From NCBI GenBank assembly GCA_937139365.1, contig CAKZPT010000041.1, positions 27,684 to 91,683 of the forward strand: a DNA stretch of 64,000 nucleotides, written 5' to 3'. This document shows positions 30,886 through 41,073 of this stretch, in pieces. Made by a program: the position numbers and the translations under genes. The notes beneath the pieces are model-generated. The model was given only the letters and a program-made list of their open reading frames with translations. It ran no database searches and had not been told where the DNA came from. Source of the DNA: an uncultured bacterium. Lineage in GTDB: Bacteria; Verrucomicrobiota; Kiritimatiellia; PWTM01. Within the stretch, counting starts at the first letter, position 1. The number at the start of each line of letters is the position of its first letter.

Positions 30886-33408
30886 ATGCGCCACGTCCGG
30901 CCGCATCGAGGCTTCAGAGCCCGGACCGCCTTGCTCGCGACGGGGGCGCTGGCCCTGTCTGCCGCCCATGCCGGCCCGGTGCGCCTCGAGGTCGTGTACC
31001 CATTCCCGGGGGCGAGATTTCCGCCGGGCATCGTGCCGCCGGCGGTGCTCTGGAACGACCCGACGACGGCGGCGCACTGGCGGCTGACCGTCCGGCTCGC
31101 CGGCGGCGCTCCGCTCGAGATGGACAGCGACGGCCGCCGCCGGCCGCCCGTTCTCGACCCCCGCTGCGTCCGCGAGGACAACTCCCCCCGACGCGCCGCC
31201 GCAGTTCGCTTCGGCGCGCGGCTGTGTGTTGCCGGCCGATGCCTGGGCGGCAATCCAGGCGGCGAGCGTCGAGGCCGACGCGACGCTGTCCGTTGCCGGC
31301 TACGACCGGCGGCCCGGTAACCACGGCGCGTGGCGGCTTTCGGAGGGCTCGGTGACGTTTCGCACGGCCCGGGAGCCGGTCGGCGACGCGATCTTTTACC
31401 GGGATGTGCCGCTAATGCCAGTGCGCACCCACCAGGGGATCGTACGGCCGCTGCGGCCCGAGGCCCTGCCGTTGATCGAATGGCGGCTTCGCGACATCAC
31501 CCGCCCCGCGCCTTCCGTGGTGATGAGCAACCTGCCGACCTGCGCCAACTGCCACTCGTTCTCGGCAGACGGCTGACGGCTGGGCCTCGACGTGGATGGA
31601 CCGGACGGCGACAAAGGGGCCCACGCCGTCGTCCAGGTACGCCCGCGGATGGCCATCGAACGCGAGGACGTGTTCAGCTGGAACCGCCTCGGGCGCGAGA
31701 TCGCGGGCGCGACCGTCACCTTCGGCCTGTTCCCGCGCCTGTCCCCCGACGGCCGGTACGTCGCCGCAACGGTGGCCGAATCGGTCTACGTTCAAAACTA
31801 CACGGACTGGCGCTTTCTCCAGACCTTCTATCCCACCCGGGGCATCCTCGCGATCTACGACACCGTCGAGCGCCGCGCGGCACCCCTGCGGGGGGCCGAC
31901 GACCCGGGCTTCGTGCAGTCGAACCCCGTCTGGAGCCCCGACGGCCGCTGGATCGTGTTCATCCGCGCTACCGCCCGCGACAACTACACCCCCGATCCCC
32001 TCGCCGAGCGCGCGAACGATCCGCGGGAAACCCCAATCCGCTACGACCTCTGTCGCATCCCGTTCAACGGCGGACGCGGCGGGCGTCCCGAGCCGTTACG
32101 GGGGGCCTCGAACAACGGCCGCAGCAACTCGTTTCCCGTCTTTTCGCCCGACGGCCGCTGGATCGTGTTCGTGCAGGCGTCCAACGGACTCCTTTTGCGC
32201 CCCGACTCAAGGCTATGGATCGTGCCCGCCGACGGCGGCGAGGCCCGATCGCTGGAATGCAACCTCGAGCCGATGAACTCGTGGCACAGCTTTTCCTCAA
32301 ACGGCCGCTGGCTGGCGTTCACCTCGAAGGCGATGGGGCATTACACGCGGCTTTTCCTGGCGCACATCGACGAGTCCGGGCGAGCATCCCCGCCGGTGCT
32401 CGTACCCGACTGCACGGCGGACAACCGGGCCGTCAATCTCCCCGAGTTCGCACCGGGACCGGCGCGGGAGATGCGGGCGATCGGGACCCCGGCGGTGGAT
32501 TATCGCCGTCTTTCGCACCGCGCGCTGGAGCTGGCGCAGGCGGGCGACCTGGCCACTGCCGAGCGGTATTTGCGCGAGTCGCTCGCCCTGAAGGAAGACT
32601 ACGCCGACACCCATATCGCCCTGGGCTACGTCCAGGACGCGCTGGACCGCCCGGAGGAGGCCGTCCGTTGCTATCGGCGGGCCCTCGAACTCCAGCCTGG
32701 ACATCCCCGCGCACATCGCTATTGGGCCATGACGCTCAACAAGCGCGGCGACGCACAGGGGGCGATCGCGCACCTGCGTCAGGCGTGGCGGCCGACCCCG
32801 ACGACGACGATACCCTGCGGCTGTGGGGCGATGCGCTGGTCGCGACCGGTCGCGCGGAGGAGGCCGTCGCGATGTATCGCCGCGCCCTTGCGATCGCGCC
32901 GGACAACGTCTACGCCCACCACAACCTCGCCACGGCGTTGGCGTCGTCGGGCCGCATCGAGGAAGCTCTTCGCCATTATCGGGAGGCCGCCCGCCACGAT
33001 CCTCGCCGCGCCGCCGCGCACGCGAATGCGGGCGTGCTGCTCGCACAACTCGGCCGCTCCGCGGACGCCGCGCAGGCCTACCGCCAGGCGCTTCGCGTGG
33101 ACCCGCGCCATGTTCCAGCCTTGCACGGGCTGGCGTTCCTGCTCGCCGCCGATCCCGATCCGGCCGCGCGCAACGCCCCGGAGGCCCTGCTGCTGGCGCG
33201 CCAGGCCTGCGAATGGTCCCGCGACGCGGACGGCCTCAGCCTCGCCGCACTCGCCTTTGCTCTCGCGGCGGCCGGACGGGATCGCGACGCCGTCGAGGCC
33301 GCCGAGCGCGCGCTTCGGCTCTTGCCGCCGGCCTCGCCTACGGCCGTCCGCTTGCGCGACGATCTGCTCCCCCGCCTCCGCCGCGCGGTCCCGAGTCCGC
33401 CACCCTGA
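30886..33408 (+). pseudogene. Secreted haem-motif / PD40 propeller / TPR protein, broken
   Basis: A large exported protein (about 840 codons) beginning with a signal peptide (HRGFRARTALLATGALALSA). It has an N-terminal domain, a CANCH haem-binding-like motif (LPTCANCHSFSADG), WD40-like PD40 propeller blades (SPDGRYVAATVAES, WSPDGRWIVFI, FSPDGRWIVFVQ, FSSNGRWLAFTS), and C-terminal TPR repeats. Lesions: an extra base in the C run at 31184-31189; TGA at 31574-31576 right after the haem-like motif; and a missing G near 32782 in the TPR region. The fragments are open on both sides of each lesion. The whole protein resembles Verrucomicrobia surface proteins of unknown function. Confidence 0.8.
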
Positions 33409-33456
33409 CCGCCCCCTCCTTGCAGAGGGGACAGGGGTGCCCCTAGACTGGCACCG

Positions 33457-34260
33457 ATGACCCTCAAAAACCTCGCGCGCTCCGTTCACGCCCGACTGCC
33501 GGCCGGTCCTCTGCGTAACTTCCTGTCGGCGCTGGCCTACCGGTGCTTCTACCGCTCCGCCCTGGCGGACTGCGCCTGGCGCAACGGCCGCTTCGAGGTC
33601 CGAACCGTCGACGGCACCTTCGTCGTCAGCGAACGCGAGTTCGATCCCGCTCCGCTGGTCGAGGATTTCGCCGGTATCGAGTTCCGACCGGACATGGTCG
33701 CCCTCGACGTCGGGGCCAACATCGGCGCCGTCGCTTGTTGGATGGCCCGTCGCATCGGGCCGCCCGGCCGGGTCGTCGTCTTTGAGCCCGACCCGGACAA
33801 CCTCGCCGTCCTGCGCCGCAACCTCGCCCTGAACGGCGTGTCGAACGTCACGGTCGTGGCGCGCGGCGCGTGGGACCGGCCGGGGGAGCTGGAGTTTCAC
33901 GCCGGCGGCGGCTACACATCCTCGTTCTGCCGGACCTCCTACGTCCGGGCCCGACCGGAACGGTATCGCGTCGTCCGGGTCCCTGTAACGACGATCGATG
34001 CCGAGGCCGCCGTGCTCGGCCTGCCGCGAGTTGATCTGATCAAGATGGACATCGAGGGCGGCGAGGGGCCAGCGCTTCGCGGCGCCGCTGGGACGCTCCG
34101 ACGGTGGCGGCCGGTCGTCATCGTCGAGTCGCACGTCGTGGACGGGCGACCGACGGTGGGCGACATCGTGGACGCGCTCCGCGACGCCGGATACGACTGC
34201 ATCGACGTCCGCCCCGACCGCGAAACCTCCGTCGTGACGGCGCGGCGGCCGGTCGTTTGA
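33457..34260 (+). CDS. FkbM-family methyltransferase
   Basis: A 267-residue SAM-dependent enzyme of the FkbM family, which O-methylates sugars or other glycan and secondary-metabolite groups. Motifs: LDVGANIGAVACWMARR for SAM binding, VFEPDPDN after beta-2, and DLIKMDIEGGE downstream, all diagnostic of FkbM. It stands alone 48 bases after the broken TPR gene. Two short inverted repeats lie in that gap (CCCCTC/GAGGGG and AGGGG/CCCCT), possibly a terminator. The substrate is unknown; the glycosyltransferase cluster near 39 kb is the nearest glycan locus. Confidence 0.88.
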   Translation: MTLKNLARSVHARLPAGPLRNFLSALAYRCFYRSALADCAWRNGRFEVRTVDGTFVVSEREFDPAPLVEDFAGIEFRPDMVALDVGANIGAVACWMARRIGPPGRVVVFEPDPDNLAVLRRNLALNGVSNVTVVARGAWDRPGELEFHAGGGYTSSFCRTSYVRARPERYRVVRVPVTTIDAEAAVLGLPRVDLIKMDIEGGEGPALRGAAGTLRRWRPVVIVESHVVDGRPTVGDIVDALRDAGYDCIDVRPDRETSVVTARRPVV

Positions 34261-34334
34261 CAGGCCGTCGGCCGACGACTAGATTGATGGTATCTGGCCG
34301 TCGCATAATTCGGGGCGGCGACGCCGGAATCCAT

Positions 34335-34634
34335 ATGCCGACATACGACTATCAATGTGACCGTTGCGGGGTGACGTTTGAGATCTTCCAAGAGATTACC
34401 GACCGCCCGAAACGGAAATGCCCGCAGTGCGGCGGCCGGATCCGCCGCCTGATCGGCGCGGGCGCGGGGCTGCTCTTCAAGGGCAGCGGGTTTTACACCA
34501 CCGATTACCGGAGCGTGGGCTACAAGAAGGCGGCCAGGGCCGAAGGCGGATCCGGTGCCCCGGCCGGCAAAGGCGGCGGCGACGGATCGTCGTCCAAGCC
34601 CTCCCCTGCCAAACCGGGCGTATCGGAGAAGTGA
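34335..34634 (+). CDS. FmdB-family zinc-ribbon protein
   Basis: A 99-residue protein opening MPTYDYQCDRCGVTFEIFQE, with a second pair in RKCPQCGGRIRRLIG: four Cys make a zinc ribbon of the FmdB/CxxC type. A low-complexity Gly/Ser/Lys tail follows. FmdB proteins are small putative regulators with no firm role. Start at 34335 is set by the conserved MPTYDY beginning. The next gene starts one base after its stop. Confidence 0.9.
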   Translation: MPTYDYQCDRCGVTFEIFQEITDRPKRKCPQCGGRIRRLIGAGAGLLFKGSGFYTTDYRSVGYKKAARAEGGSGAPAGKGGGDGSSSKPSPAKPGVSEK

Positions 34635-34635
34635 C

Positions 34636-35343
34636 TTGCCGGTATCCGTGGTCTGTCCGGAGTGTGGGCATGAGAACTTAAGCATCGGCGTGTTCTGCGC
34701 TCGGTGCGGCAGCCGGATGGGCGCGCCGGCCTTCCGGCGGCGGCGCGATCCTTTTCCGATCGGCCGGTGGCTGGGCGCGATCGTGCGTGCTGCGCTGCTG
34801 CTGGCGATCTTCGGCGGCATTGGCCTGATGTGCTGGCCGGTGGAGGTCGCCGAAACACGGGTGGACGTGGAGCGGGCGCGCCGGTTCGCGCAGCGATTGG
34901 CAGACGTCGAGCAGACGCTGCAACAGCAGGGAACGGCAGTGGACACGGTCAGCGCCGACGAGATCAACAACTACCTTGCCTGGCGGTTACAGGAAACTCC
35001 GGGGGCGGGCGTGTCCGGGGGGCTACAGATGTCGCTGGAGCGCGTGCGGATCGAGGTCTCGCCGACGCGCATCAGCGCGGTGGCATTGGGGGGGTGGGGA
35101 CCGCTGAAGCTCACTTTCGAGGCTCGCGGTCTGCCCGAGGCCGGAAATCAGGGCTTTGTCTTTCGCGTGTACCGGGCACGGGTCGGCCGGCTGTGGCTGC
35201 CGCCGTTCGCACGGCCTTGGGCCGTGGACAAACTTCGGCAGGCTTTGGGTGGACTCGATCGCGAGCGACGGATCCTGGATCGTGTTCAGCGATTTGAGTT
35301 GGGCGATGGCAAGGTGAGGATGGCGGCGTCGGGCCGAGGGTGA
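34636..35343 (+). CDS. Zinc-ribbon membrane protein of unknown function
   Basis: A 235-residue protein, read from TTG at 34636 (GTG at 34648 is also possible). It begins with VCPECGHENLSIGVFCARCG, a four-Cys zinc ribbon, followed by a basic stretch, one transmembrane helix (about residues 50-70, IVRAALLLAIFGGIGLMCW) and an outer domain of about 165 residues with mixed alpha/beta character. No family beyond the zinc ribbon is recognised. It follows the FmdB-type gene almost without gap and may form a small operon with the next three genes. Confidence 0.75.
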   Translation: MPVSVVCPECGHENLSIGVFCARCGSRMGAPAFRRRRDPFPIGRWLGAIVRAALLLAIFGGIGLMCWPVEVAETRVDVERARRFAQRLADVEQTLQQQGTAVDTVSADEINNYLAWRLQETPGAGVSGGLQMSLERVRIEVSPTRISAVALGGWGPLKLTFEARGLPEAGNQGFVFRVYRARVGRLWLPPFARPWAVDKLRQALGGLDRERRILDRVQRFELGDGKVRMAASGRG

Positions 35344-35373
35344 CGTCCGGCCGCGGGAGGCGAGGCGGGCAAC

Positions 35374-37056
35374 ATGAAAGACAAACGCGAGTTTCTCAAT
35401 GTCCTGCGATCGATTCACGGCCTGCCCGCCTCGGAGTACGCGCGGCTGGTCGGCGACTACGACTTCGCGCGATTCGTCATCCACGTGCGCCGCGCCCCCA
35501 CCGCGACGCCCCGGGGCGCCCATGGCGTGTTCATCGTCCACGTGCCGCAGATCATTTCGGGATTTCCCCCTTCGCTGATCTCCACCCCGATGCGGCGGAC
35601 GGCGCTGGAGGACTATCTGCTCCGCCGCCTGGAAGAGGCGGCCGAGCGGCGCGGGTTGTCCGGCGGAGGTGGGAACGCCACACTGGCCCTGCCCCCGGTC
35701 GGACCGGAGGTGTTGCCGCGCTCGATCGTGCTGGCCGCGCCGGACTACGTCGAGGCGCGTCTGTCCATTCGCCTTCCGTTGCGCGAGGGCATGGTGGACG
35801 CCGATTGCGCCGAGCGCATTTTCTTCCACGACCTGCCGGTGATCGTCAACGAGTCGCTGATCCACTGCTACCTCGACACGGAGGACGTCGCGCGGTTCGT
35901 CAACCTGATGGAGGACGCCGAGCACGCCCGCCGCCAGCTCGTCCGGCGCGGCCTCGTCGGCTTTATCGGCGAAGGCGCCCGCCCCGCCCCCGCCGCTCCG
36001 CCGCTGCAACTGTCTGGCACCGGCCTGACGAATCTCGACGTGCCCAACGCCGGCGTGGTCCGCGGCATGGGCGTGCCCACCGGCGTGACCCTGATCATCG
36101 GCGACCCCTACTCCGGTCGCCAGGCCCTCCTGGCAGCCCTCGGCGCCGGCGTCTACAACCACGTCCCCGGCGACGGCCGCGAATGGATCCTGGCCATCCC
36201 CGACCTCGTCCGCGTGGACACCGACCCTGGACGGGCAGTCCAGCAGGTGGACCTCTCGCTGTTTCTGCCCGCCGCCAGCGGCCGCGACACCCGCCGCTTC
36301 ACCACCGACCGCGCCACGCCGGCGGAATCCCAGATGGCCGGCGTGATGGAGGCCCTGCAGGTCGGCGCACAGGCCCTGCTGCTCGACGAGTCCGCTTGCG
36401 ACCCGGCCTTCCTGGCGGGGGACGCCCGCCTCGGCGGCCTGCGCGCCGAGCCCTCCACCGCCTTCCTCTCCCTCTCGGCTCGCGCCCGCGAGATCGCCAA
36501 CGATTACCGAGTTTCGCTGATCATCGGCGCCTACGCCCACGCCCAGCCTCTCTTGGGCGTCGCCGACACCGTCTGGCTGATCGAGAACGGCCGGATCACC
36601 GACGTCACCCCCGACGCCCGAAAGCTCGACCGGCCCGTTGAACCCCGCGCGATGACTCCCCCCCTGCCCTCGACCACCGAGAAGACTCGCTGGATCATCC
36701 CGCCCAGCCTCGATCCCTCCTATGGCGTCGAGGATGCCGTCATCCACGCCGAAGGCGCGCGCGTGCTGCGTTTCGGCCGCCACCTACTGGACCTCTCCGG
36801 GGTCCCCCAATTGGCCGACATCGGCCAGACGATCGCCATCGGCCTGCTGCTTTACCATGCGCGGCTCCGTCACCTCGACGAACCGCGCCCCGTCGCGGAA
36901 GTGATGGACCTGCTCGACGCCGATCTGCTCAACGAGGGGCTGGATATGCTGTCCAAGGACCTGCGCGGCGACCTCGCCCGGCCCCGCCGCTACGAAATCG
37001 CCGCCGCCCTCAACCGGCTCGGCAGCCTTCGGATTCTCCCCGAACCGCCCGTCTGA
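35374..37056 (+). CDS. ABC-class ATPase-like protein with degenerate P-loop
   Basis: A 560-residue protein of the family described as ABC-class ATPase (COG3044 type). The conserved centre [15 protein letters not shown] and the region [20 protein letters not shown], with [14 protein letters not shown] as Walker B near residue 334, fit the family. The Walker A position near residue 242 reads [16 protein letters not shown]: the usual Gly-Lys-Ser/Thr is Gly-Arg-Gln. So nucleotide binding may be altered or lost while the rest of the family sequence is conserved. The biochemical role of the family is unknown. The stop overlaps dtd as TGATG. Confidence 0.8.
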   Translation: MKDKREFLNVLRSIHGLPASEYARLVGDYDFARFVIHVRRAPTATPRGAHGVFIVHVPQIISGFPPSLISTPMRRTALEDYLLRRLEEAAERRGLSGGGGNATLALPPVGPEVLPRSIVLAAPDYVEARLSIRLPLREGMVDADCAERIFFHDLPVIVNESLIHCYLDTEDVARFVNLMEDAEHARRQLVRRGLVGFIGEGARPAPAAPPLQLSGTGLTNLDVPNAGVVRGMGVPTGVTLIIGDPYSGRQALLAALGAGVYNHVPGDGREWILAIPDLVRVDTDPGRAVQQVDLSLFLPAASGRDTRRFTTDRATPAESQMAGVMEALQVGAQALLLDESACDPAFLAGDARLGGLRAEPSTAFLSLSARAREIANDYRVSLIIGAYAHAQPLLGVADTVWLIENGRITDVTPDARKLDRPVEPRAMTPPLPSTTEKTRWIIPPSLDPSYGVEDAVIHAEGARVLRFGRHLLDLSGVPQLADIGQTIAIGLLLYHARLRHLDEPRPVAEVMDLLDADLLNEGLDMLSKDLRGDLARPRRYEIAAALNRLGSLRILPEPPV

Positions 37057-37508
37057 TGCGGGCCGTCGTCCAGCGCGTCCGCTCCGCCAACGTGGAGATT
37101 GACGGCCGGACCGTCGCCCGGATCGGCCCCGGCGCGGTCGTCCTTCTCGGCGTGGCCGCCGGCGACACAGAGTCCGACGCCGACTGGCTAGCCGCCAAAA
37201 CCGGGCGCCTGCGCATCTTCGACGACCCGGACGGCAGGATGAACCTCGACATCCGCGCCGCCGGTGGTGAGTTCCTCGTCGTCAGCCAGTTCACCCTGCT
37301 GGCCGACTGCCGCGGCGGCAACCGTCCCTCCTTCATCGGAGCCGCCCCGCCCGATCGGGCCGCCGCCCTCTACGAACGGTTTGTTGCCGCGCTCCGCGCC
37401 GACGGACATCGTGTGTGCACCGGCGTGTTTCGGGAGCACATGCAGGTGAGCCTCGTCAATGACGGACCGGTCACGATCGTCCTGGACACCCCCCCCGTTG
37501 GCGCCTGA
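37056..37508 (+). CDS. dtd: D-aminoacyl-tRNA deacylase
   Basis: Removes D-amino acids (and Gly mischarged on tRNA-Ala) from tRNAs. The 150 residues contain the signature [19 protein letters not shown] (SQFT at 77-80, the catalytic pocket) and NDGPVT (135-140), which carries the cross-subunit Gly-Pro motif. Length matches the family. It overlaps the preceding ATPase gene by one base (TGATG), and the next gene starts within its last codons. Confidence 0.96.
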   Translation: MRAVVQRVRSANVEIDGRTVARIGPGAVVLLGVAAGDTESDADWLAAKTGRLRIFDDPDGRMNLDIRAAGGEFLVVSQFTLLADCRGGNRPSFIGAAPPDRAAALYERFVAALRADGHRVCTGVFREHMQVSLVNDGPVTIVLDTPPVGA

Positions 37509-38790
37509 GGTCGCGACGGTCGACGCCGGCGACGTCCTCTTCAGTTCCAGCCGCCGCTTCGCGATCCGCACCGCCGACCGGCGCCGCGATGCCCCCTTCC
37601 TCGCCTGGCTTGAGGATGCCACGGACCGGCTCGAACGCGCCGTCGGGCACCCCCTACCCGCCGCCGCCGGCTCGCCCTTTCTCGTCGTCGTTCGTCGAGA
37701 CGCGCCCGCTCCACGGATCGTGCGGCGGCTCCACACCGGCTCCGGCGGCCTCGCGCAGACCCTCCAGCTCGACCGCCCCGAGGAATTGTCGCCCGCCGAC
37801 ATCCTCGCCGATTCAGTCGCCTTGATGGCGGCCCGCTACGTCGCCATCCGCCAGCCGCCGGACGAGCGCGACCGCGCCCCGATGGCGCCGCCCGACTGGC
37901 TCGGCGCTGGCCTGGCGGGCACCCTCTACGCGGGCCCCCGCCAAGCTGCCCAGCGGCGCGCGCTGGAGGCGTGGAGCCGCGCGGCGGATCCGCCCCTGGC
38001 CGTGCTCCTCGGTCCCGAGCCGCCCCGCCCGCCTCACACCGCCCGCGACTTCTGGACGACCCTCGTCGCGTGGCTGCGACGGCGGCCCGACTTTCCTGCC
38101 CTCTGCGACCGCCTGTTCCGCGAGGCCGCCCGCGGCGGCCTCGCCGCCATCGAGGACATTGCCCGGATGCTCGACCCCGCTTGGACCGCCACCGACCTTG
38201 AGCAGGAATGGGACCTCGCGCTGGCGTCGCTCCGCCGCCAAGAGTTGCCGTTGGCCGACTCCGATGCTCGCCGGGCCGCGCGGCTGCGCGAGGCATTGCG
38301 TTTGACCCCGGGGCGGATTCCGTTCGATCTGCCGCCGGATGCGCCGGAATCCGTCACGCCGGACGTCCTGCTTCAGCGGTATGGCGAACCATGGTCGGCC
38401 CGGCTGGCCGCGGCGATGCTTGCCGGCGTAGAGCGCCTACCGATCCCGCGCGGAAGCGAACTGGAACGCGTCGCCGTAGCGTACCGCGCCGTTCTGGCCG
38501 ACCTGGCCCGGCCCGTCCCGGGTGGCGGCCCGCTGGGCGCAGTACACCGCGCGATCGCGCGCTGGGCGCTGCGACGCCGCCTCGAGCGCGCCGACCGGGA
38601 ATTGGACGACCTGGAGGCGATTTGCGCCGCTGAGGAGGCCCTCCCCGATCCTTTCTCGGCGCGCCCGTCCGTGCCGCCGGCGGCGGGGATGCCGGCCCCT
38701 AGCGGCGCCGCGGCCGTACGTCACAGCGCTTCGAGCGCCTCCCACAACCGCCGTTCGACCGCGGTCCAGGAATACTCCATCTCCACGTAG
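37498..38790 (+). CDS. Hypothetical protein, alpha-rich
   Basis: A 430-residue protein with no recognised family. It starts at TTG 37498, overlapping dtd by 11 bases; an upstream start at 37459 is less likely. No signal peptide is seen. The sequence is rich in Arg, Ala and Pro. A middle section ([26 protein letters not shown] and [20 protein letters not shown]) suggests an all-helical, peptidase-MA-like layout, but there is no HExxH motif, so no activity is claimed. The last 70 bases overlap the convergent glycosyltransferase gene. Confidence 0.6.
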   Translation: MAPEVATVDAGDVLFSSSRRFAIRTADRRRDAPFLAWLEDATDRLERAVGHPLPAAAGSPFLVVVRRDAPAPRIVRRLHTGSGGLAQTLQLDRPEELSPADILADSVALMAARYVAIRQPPDERDRAPMAPPDWLGAGLAGTLYAGPRQAAQRRALEAWSRAADPPLAVLLGPEPPRPPHTARDFWTTLVAWLRRRPDFPALCDRLFREAARGGLAAIEDIARMLDPAWTATDLEQEWDLALASLRRQELPLADSDARRAARLREALRLTPGRIPFDLPPDAPESVTPDVLLQRYGEPWSARLAAAMLAGVERLPIPRGSELERVAVAYRAVLADLARPVPGGGPLGAVHRAIARWALRRRLERADRELDDLEAICAAEEALPDPFSARPSVPPAAGMPAPSGAAAVRHSASSASHNRRSTAVQEYSIST

Positions 38791-39884
38791 CGCCGCCCAT
38801 GCGCGCCCAGCCGCCGGCGCAGCGGCTCGTCCGCGAGAAGCCGCTCGAGGCACGCCTCGAAATCGGGGTAGTGGCGGAACCACAGGCCGCCGCCGGACCG
38901 GGCGCACTGCCAGCGGAGGACCTCGCTGCCGGCGTTGACCAGGGCCGGCGTCCGCGCCATGAACGACTCCAGCACCACGATCCCGAGGCTTTCCAGGCAG
39001 GACGGGTGGGCGAAGACGGTGGCCGCCGCCATCGCCTCGCGTTTGACCTGCTCCTCTACCACGCCGAGGTCCAGCACAAACGGCGCCGGATCCACCGGCC
39101 CGCTGCCGGTGAGCACCAGCCGCACGTCGCGCCCGACGCGCTCGCGAAACGTGCGCACGTACTCGATCAACAGGGGCGTTCCCTTCCCCGCCTCCCGCCG
39201 CCCGCTGTACAGAAGAAAGGGGGCCTCCAGCCCGCGACGTGCGGCAAAGGCCGACGGGTCGGTCTCGAACGGCTCGATACCCATGCCGACCACCCGGCCA
39301 CGCCGGCGTTCCAACGCGTACAGCCGCTCTGCCAGTTCCTGCTCCGGTCCGCTGTTGAACAGACAGCCCCGCACGGTGGCGAACATCTCGCGGATCGGGG
39401 CCGTGTACGCGAACGGCTCGTCGTGCAGACAGGGGACCAGCAGAAGGCGGTCGGGGACGGCACGCGCCACCTCAACGGTCAGCCCGAACAGGTACGGCCC
39501 GGCCAGCACGCGGTCATAGCCTCCCGCGCGCAGGTGCTCGCACAGCGCCGGGCTGCGCACGCCGTTGGCCAGCCATTGCTCCTCCAGCTCGCGCGGCAGC
39601 CGGGCGCCGCGGCTAATCTCCCGTTGTATCTCGTGAAACCGCGCCGCGTCACGCGGGGCCACTGGGAAATGCTCGACCTCCAGAGGACCGTCGCGCACGA
39701 CCCCCGGCGTCCGCACGTTCTCCCAGCTAACGTGGTCGGTGGCGCAGGTCGTCAGCAGGCGGACTTTCCGGCCCGCCGCGGCCAGTCGCAGCGCCAGCGC
39801 GCGCAGCAGCGTCTCCGCGCCGCCGATGGCGGGCCCCACCGCGTGGCGCGGCGCGACGACGGCGATGGCGTGGGCGGCGCCCAT
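38721..39884 (-). CDS. Glycosyltransferase family 4 (GT-B)
   Basis: A 387-residue glycosyltransferase. The N-terminal acceptor domain has AIGGAETLLRALALRLAAAG. The donor domain has FLLYSGRREAGKGTPLLIEY and the EX7E motif in CLESLGIVVLESFMARTP. Probably retaining, using a nucleotide sugar, and acting on surface glycan. The ATG at 39884 directly follows the stop of the coiled-coil gene, so the methyltransferase, coiled-coil and glycosyltransferase genes form one unit. Confidence 0.9.
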   Translation of the reverse strand: MGAAHAIAVVAPRHAVGPAIGGAETLLRALALRLAAAGRKVRLLTTCATDHVSWENVRTPGVVRDGPLEVEHFPVAPRDAARFHEIQREISRGARLPRELEEQWLANGVRSPALCEHLRAGGYDRVLAGPYLFGLTVEVARAVPDRLLLVPCLHDEPFAYTAPIREMFATVRGCLFNSGPEQELAERLYALERRRGRVVGMGIEPFETDPSAFAARRGLEAPFLLYSGRREAGKGTPLLIEYVRTFRERVGRDVRLVLTGSGPVDPAPFVLDLGVVEEQVKREAMAAATVFAHPSCLESLGIVVLESFMARTPALVNAGSEVLRWQCARSGGGLWFRHYPDFEACLERLLADEPLRRRLGAHGRRYVEMEYSWTAVERRLWEALEAL

Positions 39885-40382
39885 TCAGCCGCCGCCGGGC
39901 CTCGGGCCTTCTCCGCCGCCCCCCAGCCGCCGCTCCATCTCCGCCACGCGCTCCTCAAGGCGCCGCAGGCGAACGGAGGTCTGCTCCTCGAGGCCCTCGA
40001 GGCCGGCGGCGAGCATCCCGTTGACTTGGTTCTGCTGCGACCAGAGGCGGTAGGTATAAAACTTCAGCAGGTTCCAGATCAGCCGCTTGATCCGCACCAG
40101 CACCGGCGCCAGCCGCGCACGCCGTTCGCGGATTTCGAAGTCGGAAATGTCCACCTCGACCGCGTCGCGCAGACATCGGATGTAGGCGGCGACGGCTGCC
40201 CCTCCGCGCGCCCCGTGCAGCAGGTTCATTCGTTCGGCGCGGGCAATCCGCGCGTCGGCGTATTCGCCGGCGGCCATCCGCGCGTCCACCGCGGCCTGGA
40301 TCTCCGCGACCAGCGCCGCGGTGTCCACGCCGTCGGCGTTGATCTCGAACGGCGGCGGACTCATCGCAGGGTCGGAAGGCAT
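39885..40382 (-). CDS. Coiled-coil protein of the glycan cluster
   Basis: A 165-residue protein. The first part (FEINADGVDTAALVAEIQAA) resembles the short N-terminal segment often seen before methyltransferases or glycosyltransferases of surface-glycan loci. A long amphipathic helix follows (about residues 75-150), ending EERVAEMERRL and a Gly-rich tail. It may be an adaptor between the enzymes on either side. The ATG at 40382 or at 40364 may be the start. No catalytic motif is present. Confidence 0.65.
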   Translation of the reverse strand: MPSDPAMSPPPFEINADGVDTAALVAEIQAAVDARMAAGEYADARIARAERMNLLHGARGGAAVAAYIRCLRDAVEVDISDFEIRERRARLAPVLVRIKRLIWNLLKFYTYRLWSQQNQVNGMLAAGLEGLEEQTSVRLRRLEERVAEMERRLGGGGEGPRPGGG

Positions 40383-40416
40383 GTCGCGGGCATGATGAAA
40401 GCCGGTTGATCGGCCG

Positions 40417-41073
40417 TCAACCGGCCGGGCGACGGCGGCGGGCGGCCACGCGCACCGCCGTCTGCCACAGAGCCGGCGGAAGCCACGCGTTGGCCCAGCG
40501 CTCCCAGCGCCGGACGCCGGCGACATCGGGCCGCCGACGCCACGGCTGGTACCATCGCAGCAGGCCGGACAGGTCGGGCGCCGGCCCCTTGAAACCAAGG
40601 CCGATCACCGTGTGCGGAAAATCGTCCCGGCCCGCCCAGCCGACCCAGACGTTTGGGAATGGGCGCAGCAGCGAGCGAAGACCGCCGGGGGTAAAGCGCC
40701 AATAGTCGCCGGGGTGCTCGTGGATCGGGAAACACATCGTGCTGCTGAAGGCCGCCCAGCCGCCGGGCCGAAGGACGCGGCAGATTTCCTCCACCGCCCG
40801 CTGCGGTCGCTCCACGTGTTCGAGTGTCTCCAGGCAGAGCGCCACGGCGGCGTACCCGTCCGGCAGGGCGATGTCGTGGAGATCGAGCAGCCGGTCCACG
40901 CCGCGCCCCGGCCGCATGTCGACGCCGACGTACTCCAAACCCGGGAACAGCGGCCGCAGGTCGGCGATCTCCTCCTGGCCCGGCACCTGGAACGCGCCGA
41001 ACTCGACGATCGGCTCGCCGAGGGGCAACTCCCGGGCGACGGCCGCGACAAAGTCCCTGACGATCGGCCTCAC
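40417..41073 (-). CDS. SAM-dependent methyltransferase
   Basis: A 218-residue class I methyltransferase (Methyltransf_11 type). Motif I is LGEPIVEFGAFQVPGQE, motif II-like YVGVDMRPGRGVDRLLDLHD, and motif IV-like AVALCLETLEHVERPQRAVE followed by EEICRVLRPGGWAAFSS. It starts with GTG at 41073. A short frame of about 34 codons on the same strand ends in a GTGA overlap with this start. It heads the methyltransferase, coiled-coil, glycosyltransferase set, so the substrate is probably a surface glycan. Confidence 0.88.
   Translation of the reverse strand: MRPIVRDFVAAVARELPLGEPIVEFGAFQVPGQEEIADLRPLFPGLEYVGVDMRPGRGVDRLLDLHDIALPDGYAAVALCLETLEHVERPQRAVEEICRVLRPGGWAAFSSTMCFPIHEHPGDYWRFTPGGLRSLLRPFPNVWVGWAGRDDFPHTVIGLGFKGPAPDLSGLLRWYQPWRRRPDVAGVRRWERWANAWLPPALWQTAVRVAARRRRPAG

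Noticed and set aside
5793..32790. Programmed ribosomal frameshifting
   Set aside because: The shifts go in both directions, have no common slippery sequence or downstream structure that I can see, and occur in genes that also carry stops.
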